From: UBA5026 sp949065595
Lineage (GTDB): Bacteria; Bacillota_I; Bacilli_A; RF39; UBA660
DNA: 48,419 bases
NCBI GenBank assembly: GCA_949065595.1
Contig: CARSXK010000008.1
Location: 1-48,419, forward strand
Direction of reading: 5' to 3'
Shown: positions 45,433 to 48,419 of the stretch, piece after piece
How positions within the stretch are numbered: the first letter of the stretch is position 1
Layout: each line of letters opens with the position of its first letter
Program-made: the position numbers and the translations under genes
Notes under the pieces: model-generated
The model's database searches: none
What the model saw: the letters and a program-made list of their open reading frames with translations, nothing else
What the model was told of the DNA's origin: nothing

Positions 45433-45441
45433 TCTATATTG

Positions 45442-45529
45442 TGTAGAGCCTCACTCTACAACCACACAGAAAAGGTTGAAACATAAGTACCTTAATGGTG
45501 AGTCTTAGAATCTTAAAGGAGGTTAATTT
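45442..45529 (+). ncRNA. Ribosomal protein L21 leader
   Basis: The leader before rplU opens with a perfect 7 bp hairpin (45442-45448 with 45454-45460). Further structured sequence follows, including a segment near GTACCTTAATGGTGAG, then AAAGGAGG. Position and features match the known Bacillota L21 leader class, where L21 is thought to bind and repress its own operon. The match is by eye. Confidence 0.75.
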
Positions 45530-45832
45530 ATGAAAGCTGTTATCGAAACAGGCGGAAAGCAATATTATGTAGAAGAAGGAACAATTCTATATATCGAAAA
45601 AATGGATGCAGAACCTGGTAAAGTAATTGAATTTGATAAGGTATTAATGGCAAATGGTGTTGTAGGGCGCCCTTATGTTGCGCATGCGAAAGTTACTGCT
45701 GAAGTAATGAAACATGGTAAAAATAAGAAAATTATTGTTTTTAAATACAATCAAAAGAAAAATTACCGTAAAACACAAGGACATCGTCAGCCATATACAA
45801 AAGTGCAAATTCAATCGATTGTGAGCAAATAA
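45530..45832 (+). CDS. rplU: 50S ribosomal protein L21
   Basis: This 100-residue protein has the L21 start MKAVIETGGKQYYVEEG and the basic end KKNYRKTQGHRQPYT, which binds 23S rRNA. AAAGGAGG precedes ATG. It is the first gene of rplU-prp-rpmA; its stop overlaps the prp start by one base (TAATG). Confidence 0.98.
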   Translation: MKAVIETGGKQYYVEEGTILYIEKMDAEPGKVIEFDKVLMANGVVGRPYVAHAKVTAEVMKHGKNKKIIVFKYNQKKNYRKTQGHRQPYTKVQIQSIVSK

Positions 45833-46134
45833 TGATACGTGTACAAATCGATTCTAGAAAACCAACCAATCATGTCACAATTGAAGGGCATGCTGGATAT
45901 GGTGTAAGTGGGACAGATATTGTATGTGCAAGTGTGAGTAGTATTTTAATTACAACTATCAATGCAATGCTACGTGTCGATGAAAAGAGTATTCAAGTGG
46001 AACAAAAAGAAGCATATGTAAAATTAGATGTTTTAGTGCATTCTGATATCATTGACCTTCTAATGGAAAATATGATTTCCTTATTAGAAGAGTTAGAACG
46101 AGATTATAAAAAATATGTAAAAATCAATAAATAA
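45832..46134 (+). CDS. prp: Ribosomal-processing cysteine protease Prp
   Basis: This 100-residue protein of the YsxB/Prp family has the catalytic pair His 20 (EGHAGYG) and Cys 32 (DIVCASVS), spaced 12 apart as in the S. aureus enzyme. Prp removes the N-terminal extension of L27, needed for a working ribosome. It is placed between rplU and rpmA as in other Bacillota, and the L27 gene here does encode the extension. Confidence 0.95.
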   Translation: MIRVQIDSRKPTNHVTIEGHAGYGVSGTDIVCASVSSILITTINAMLRVDEKSIQVEQKEAYVKLDVLVHSDIIDLLMENMISLLEELERDYKKYVKINK

Positions 46135-46146
46135 GGAGGTGTACTT

Positions 46147-46446
46147 ATGGCAAAATTGATGCAATTAGAAATTCAGTTCTTTGCACATAAAAAGGGCCAA
46201 GGGTCTACTAAAAATGGTCGTGATTCTATTGCCAAAAGATTGGGTGCGAAAGCAGCTGATGGGGAATATGTAAGTGGTGGATCTATTTTATACCGCCAAC
46301 GTGGAACTAAAATTTATCCAGGACATAATGTAGGTATTGGTAGTGATGATACTGTATATGCAAAAGTGGCTGGATATGTAAAATTTGAACGTGTTGGAAG
46401 AGATAAAAAACAAGTGAGTGTTTATCCAGAAAAACAAAACGCTTAA
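46147..46446 (+). CDS. rpmA: 50S ribosomal protein L27 with Prp-cleaved extension
   Basis: This 99-residue precursor has residues 1-12 ending IQFF as the Bacillota-type extension. Prp would cut before Ala 13, leaving AHKKGQGSTKNGRDS, the mature N-terminus that reaches the peptidyl-transferase centre. AGGAGGTG precedes ATG. A structured terminator follows. Confidence 0.97.
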   Translation: MAKLMQLEIQFFAHKKGQGSTKNGRDSIAKRLGAKAADGEYVSGGSILYRQRGTKIYPGHNVGIGSDDTVYAKVAGYVKFERVGRDKKQVSVYPEKQNA

Positions 46447-46508
46447 AAAACTATAGCGATGTGGTGTAGACCTTTATATAGGAACATCAATATGCTATGG
46501 TTTTTTAA
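46445..46508 (+). terminator. Large-loop terminator after rpmA
   Basis: A 13 bp outer stem (46445-46457 with 46494-46506, one G-U) is stacked on an inner GATGT/ACATC pair (46458-46462 with 46484-46488) and ends in T6. Confidence 0.75.
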
Positions 46509-46534
46509 TTTCCATGGATTTTAGTGATAAAATT

Positions 46535-46543
46535 TGGTACAAT
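46535..46543 (+). promoter_or_regulatory. Extended -10 promoter of obgE
   Basis: TGG-TACAAT ends 24 bases before the start codon. No clear -35 is seen. Confidence 0.45.
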
Positions 46544-46567
46544 AACAATGAGAGATGAGTGATGAAG

Positions 46568-47842
46568 ATGTTTATAGATGAAGTAGTAGTGGAATTATAT
46601 GCTGGTGATGGTGGAAATGGTTGTATGGCCTTTCGTAGAGAAAAATTTATTCCAATGGGGGGTCCATATGGCGGAAATGGTGGAAAAGGTAGTGATATCA
46701 TTTTTGAAGTGGATGAAGGTCTTAATACACTGATTGATTTAAGATACAAAAGAGTAATCAAAGGCGATAAAGGTATCAATGGGGAAGGAAAAGCCAAACA
46801 AGGTGCGAATGCGAAGGATGTTATTATAAAAGTACCTTTGGGAACCGTGATAACAGATGTGGATACAAATTTGATATTGGCTGATCTCACCAAAAAAGGT
46901 GATCGTGTGGTAGTTGCTTATGGTGGTCGTGGTGGAAGAGGTAATATGGCATTTGCGACACGTTCCAATCCCGCTCCTGCTTATGCTGAAAATGGGGAAC
47001 CTGGTGAATACAAAAAAATTAAAGTGGAATTAAAATTATTAGCTGATGTTGGGTTAGTGGGAATGCCAAGTGTAGGAAAGTCAACATTGATTTCGGGAAT
47101 TTCTGCTTCAAAACCTAAAATTGCAGCATATCACTTTACCACACTTACACCCAATCTTGGAGTTGTGAGAGTTTCAGAGAATGATTCATTTGTTGTAGCT
47201 GACTTGCCTGGCTTGATAGAAGGCGCTTCATTAGGAGAGGGATTAGGAGATCAGTTTTTGAAACACATTGAACGAACGCGCATGATTGCTCATGTGATTG
47301 ATATGAGTGGATTTGAAGGAAGAAATCCATATGAAGATTATCAAATAATCAATCAAGAATTGTACAATTTTAATGAAAAAATGATGGAAAAACCACAAAT
47401 TATTATAGCCAATAAAATGGATATGGAAAGGTCTGCTGAAAATCTAAAATTATTTCAGGAAAAAGTAAAGAATGTTCCAATTTATCCTATTTCAGCAATG
47501 AAAAAGGAAGGATTACAGTCTGTAATTCATGCATTGTCAGAGCAATTAAATACCATTGAAAAACAACCGCTTTATGAAGAGCAGCAATTTGAAAGTCATA
47601 TTTTATATCAATTCAAACGGGAACAACCATTTACTGTGACGAAAGAAGGAAATGAATGGGTAATTCGTGGTAAAGACGTTGAAAAATTACTGCGTATGAC
47701 TCGTTTTACAACCGATGAAGCTGCAACTCGTTTTGCCAATAAACTTCGGAAAATCGGAATTGATGATACCTTGCGCAAAATGGGTGCAGAAGATGGTGAT
47801 ACAGTTCGTATTTTGGACTTTGAATTCGAATATAAATTATAG
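46568..47842 (+). CDS. obgE: GTPase Obg/CgtA
   Basis: Obg is an essential GTPase in 50S assembly and stress control. The 424-residue protein has the Gly-rich Obg domain (1-157, AGDGGNGCMAFRREKF) and a G domain with P-loop GMPSVGKSTL, DLPG switch and NKMD. The C-terminal OCT domain (~345-424) has FTTDEAATRF and GAEDGDTVRI. The frame could start at 46559 (GTG) or 46562, but Obg proteins begin MF-x-D, so 46568 is preferred. In B. subtilis spo0B lies between rpmA and obg; it is missing here. Confidence 0.97.
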   Translation: MFIDEVVVELYAGDGGNGCMAFRREKFIPMGGPYGGNGGKGSDIIFEVDEGLNTLIDLRYKRVIKGDKGINGEGKAKQGANAKDVIIKVPLGTVITDVDTNLILADLTKKGDRVVVAYGGRGGRGNMAFATRSNPAPAYAENGEPGEYKKIKVELKLLADVGLVGMPSVGKSTLISGISASKPKIAAYHFTTLTPNLGVVRVSENDSFVVADLPGLIEGASLGEGLGDQFLKHIERTRMIAHVIDMSGFEGRNPYEDYQIINQELYNFNEKMMEKPQIIIANKMDMERSAENLKLFQEKVKNVPIYPISAMKKEGLQSVIHALSEQLNTIEKQPLYEEQQFESHILYQFKREQPFTVTKEGNEWVIRGKDVEKLLRMTRFTTDEAATRFANKLRKIGIDDTLRKMGAEDGDTVRILDFEFEYKL

Positions 47843-47877
47843 ATCCATGTCATGTAAAAATATATTAATAATTCGTC

Positions 47878-47906
47878 TTGTCAAAAATGTGAAATTGTGT
47901 TATAGT
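47878..47906 (+). promoter_or_regulatory. Promoter of the last small gene
   Basis: TTGTCA (47878-47883), 17 bp and TATAGT (47901-47906) with TGT before it. It opens a leader of about 135 bases. Confidence 0.65.
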
Positions 47907-47933
47907 AATCGTACAAAGAATTAGCATAAAATT

Positions 47934-48008
47934 GTTTACAAATTGCAAAGTAATATTTGCCATTTGTAAACGGGGGGGGGGGGTAAGCCCCCTTTTTTTT
48001 ATGGCAAA
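47934..48008 (+). promoter_or_regulatory. Structured leader with G12 tract and terminator-like hairpin
   Basis: A hairpin of 10 bp plus 5 bp with one mismatch (47934-47943/47962-47971 and 47945-47949/47956-47960) abuts twelve G (47972-47983). TAAG, five C (47988-47992) and eight T (47993-48000) follow. G5-TAAG-C5-T8 is a complete intrinsic terminator 49 bases before the start codon at 48049. ATGGCAAA (48001-48008) can instead pair with TTTGCCAT (47957-47964), so an alternative fold exists. The element order matches 22323-22447. Confidence 0.65.
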
Positions 48009-48048
48009 GTTTTATGATTATTCTTTTTGGAAATAGGAGGTGTGATGA

Positions 48049-48336
48049 ATGAAAAAAATATTAATGGTGCTAGGCGTTATTCTATTACTTATAATAGTAT
48101 TGAGTATTGGTATTCTTGTTTATACTTCAGTGACTTCTAAAAGGTTAGTATGTACATCATCCAATGGAAACATTACAATTATGTATAAAAAAAATAGAAT
48201 TTCAGGTTATGTGGCTAAAGGTATTATCTATAATTTGGAAGAACAAAACGAGTATGCAAAACAAGTTGGTATCGATACTTATCTAGCTGAATTTACTAAA
48301 TTGTTTGAAACCAAATTCAATGGTATTTGTAAGTAA
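48049..48336 (+). CDS. Small membrane-anchored protein
   Basis: This 95-residue protein has one N-terminal membrane helix (~3-28) and a ~65-residue extracytoplasmic part. Two Cys, one near residue 35 (VCTSSNGNITIMY) and one next to the end (GICK), could form a disulfide. I do not recognise a named family. AGGAGGTG lies 7-8 bases before ATG. It is set apart by its own promoter and the G-tract leader. The 83 bases after it show nothing further. Confidence 0.75.
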   Translation: MKKILMVLGVILLLIIVLSIGILVYTSVTSKRLVCTSSNGNITIMYKKNRISGYVAKGIIYNLEEQNEYAKQVGIDTYLAEFTKLFETKFNGICK

Positions 48337-48419
48337 ATTGAAGTGGTATAGAAAATAGGAATATTAACGCGTTGTGCTAGTTAATTTTAAGGAATAGAAA
48401 AATCATTCAAAAAGTGGTA

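Noticed and set aside
48001..48036. 12-codon frame MAKFYDYSFWK before the last gene, as a possible leader peptide
   Set aside because: No ribosome site precedes it; its first bases are better explained as the pairing partner of TTTGCCAT in the leader.

Overview
The window is 48.4 kb from an AT-rich, low-GC Bacillota chromosome. The gene order is of Bacilli type: a dcw-like block murG-murB-divIB-ftsA-ftsZ, and a block (SPOR protein)-radC-mreC-mreD-spoIVFA-spoIVFB-rplU-prp-rpmA-obgE in the order known from Bacillus subtilis. L27 carries the Bacillota-type cleavable N-terminal extension and its protease Prp is next door. FtsZ, MurG, MurB, MreC and two LCP proteins mean a walled cell. Dockerin, cohesin-like and Cys-rich surface proteins, a B12-fold enzyme and large surface-glycan genes suggest a gut-type commensal, but no genus can be named from the sequence alone. 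No rRNA, tRNA, CRISPR array or insertion sequence was seen.

Layout. 1-782: 3' end of a secreted Cys-rich repeat protein. 948-1643 (minus): CDP-alcohol phosphatidyltransferase. 1889-5307: a two-gene operon with a dockerin-bearing glucosaminidase and a membrane-anchored cohesin-like protein. 5369-6208: unknown protein. 6302-11606: cell-wall and division genes. 11702-17992: two hybrid histidine kinases and an Hpt protein around a tandem pair of PlsC-like acyltransferases. 18060-18940 (minus): two overlapping genes for beta-rich proteins sharing a C-terminal tail motif. 19274-22084: uvrA behind a promoter that overlaps a LexA-box-like site. 22448-36667: a Wzx/Wzy-type surface polysaccharide operon with a priming transferase, GT4, a Wzy-GT4 fusion, GT2, a flippase, a four-enzyme decoration module (ATP-grasp, B12-fold mutase-like protein, opine-dehydrogenase-like protein, DegT aminotransferase), an acyltransferase and an LCP ligase. 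36758-38239: second LCP ligase. 38412-39332: Rpn/PD-(D/E)XK family nuclease. 39421-41410: two paralogous membrane proteins. 41497-47842: the conserved radC-to-obgE block. 48049-48336: small membrane-anchored protein.

How it fits together. Much of the window concerns the cell envelope: precursor synthesis (MurG, MurB), septation (DivIB, FtsA, FtsZ), elongation (MreC, MreD), wall remodelling (glucosaminidase and its possible anchor), glycan assembly and its attachment to the wall (LCP).

The most unusual signals are these. (i) Two leaders have parallel layout: a sigma-A promoter, a long stem-loop, a run of 10 or 12 G, a short C-rich partner, a U-rich stretch, then the gene. One precedes the polysaccharide operon and the other the last small gene. 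(ii) The decoration module predicts an uncommon amino-acid or opine-like glycan substituent. (iii) A neighbouring cohesin-like/dockerin gene pair is used for a wall hydrolase. (iv) A phosphorelay set without a visible output regulator surrounds two lipid-type acyltransferases. Terminator stems in this window often overlap the stop codon of the gene they end.
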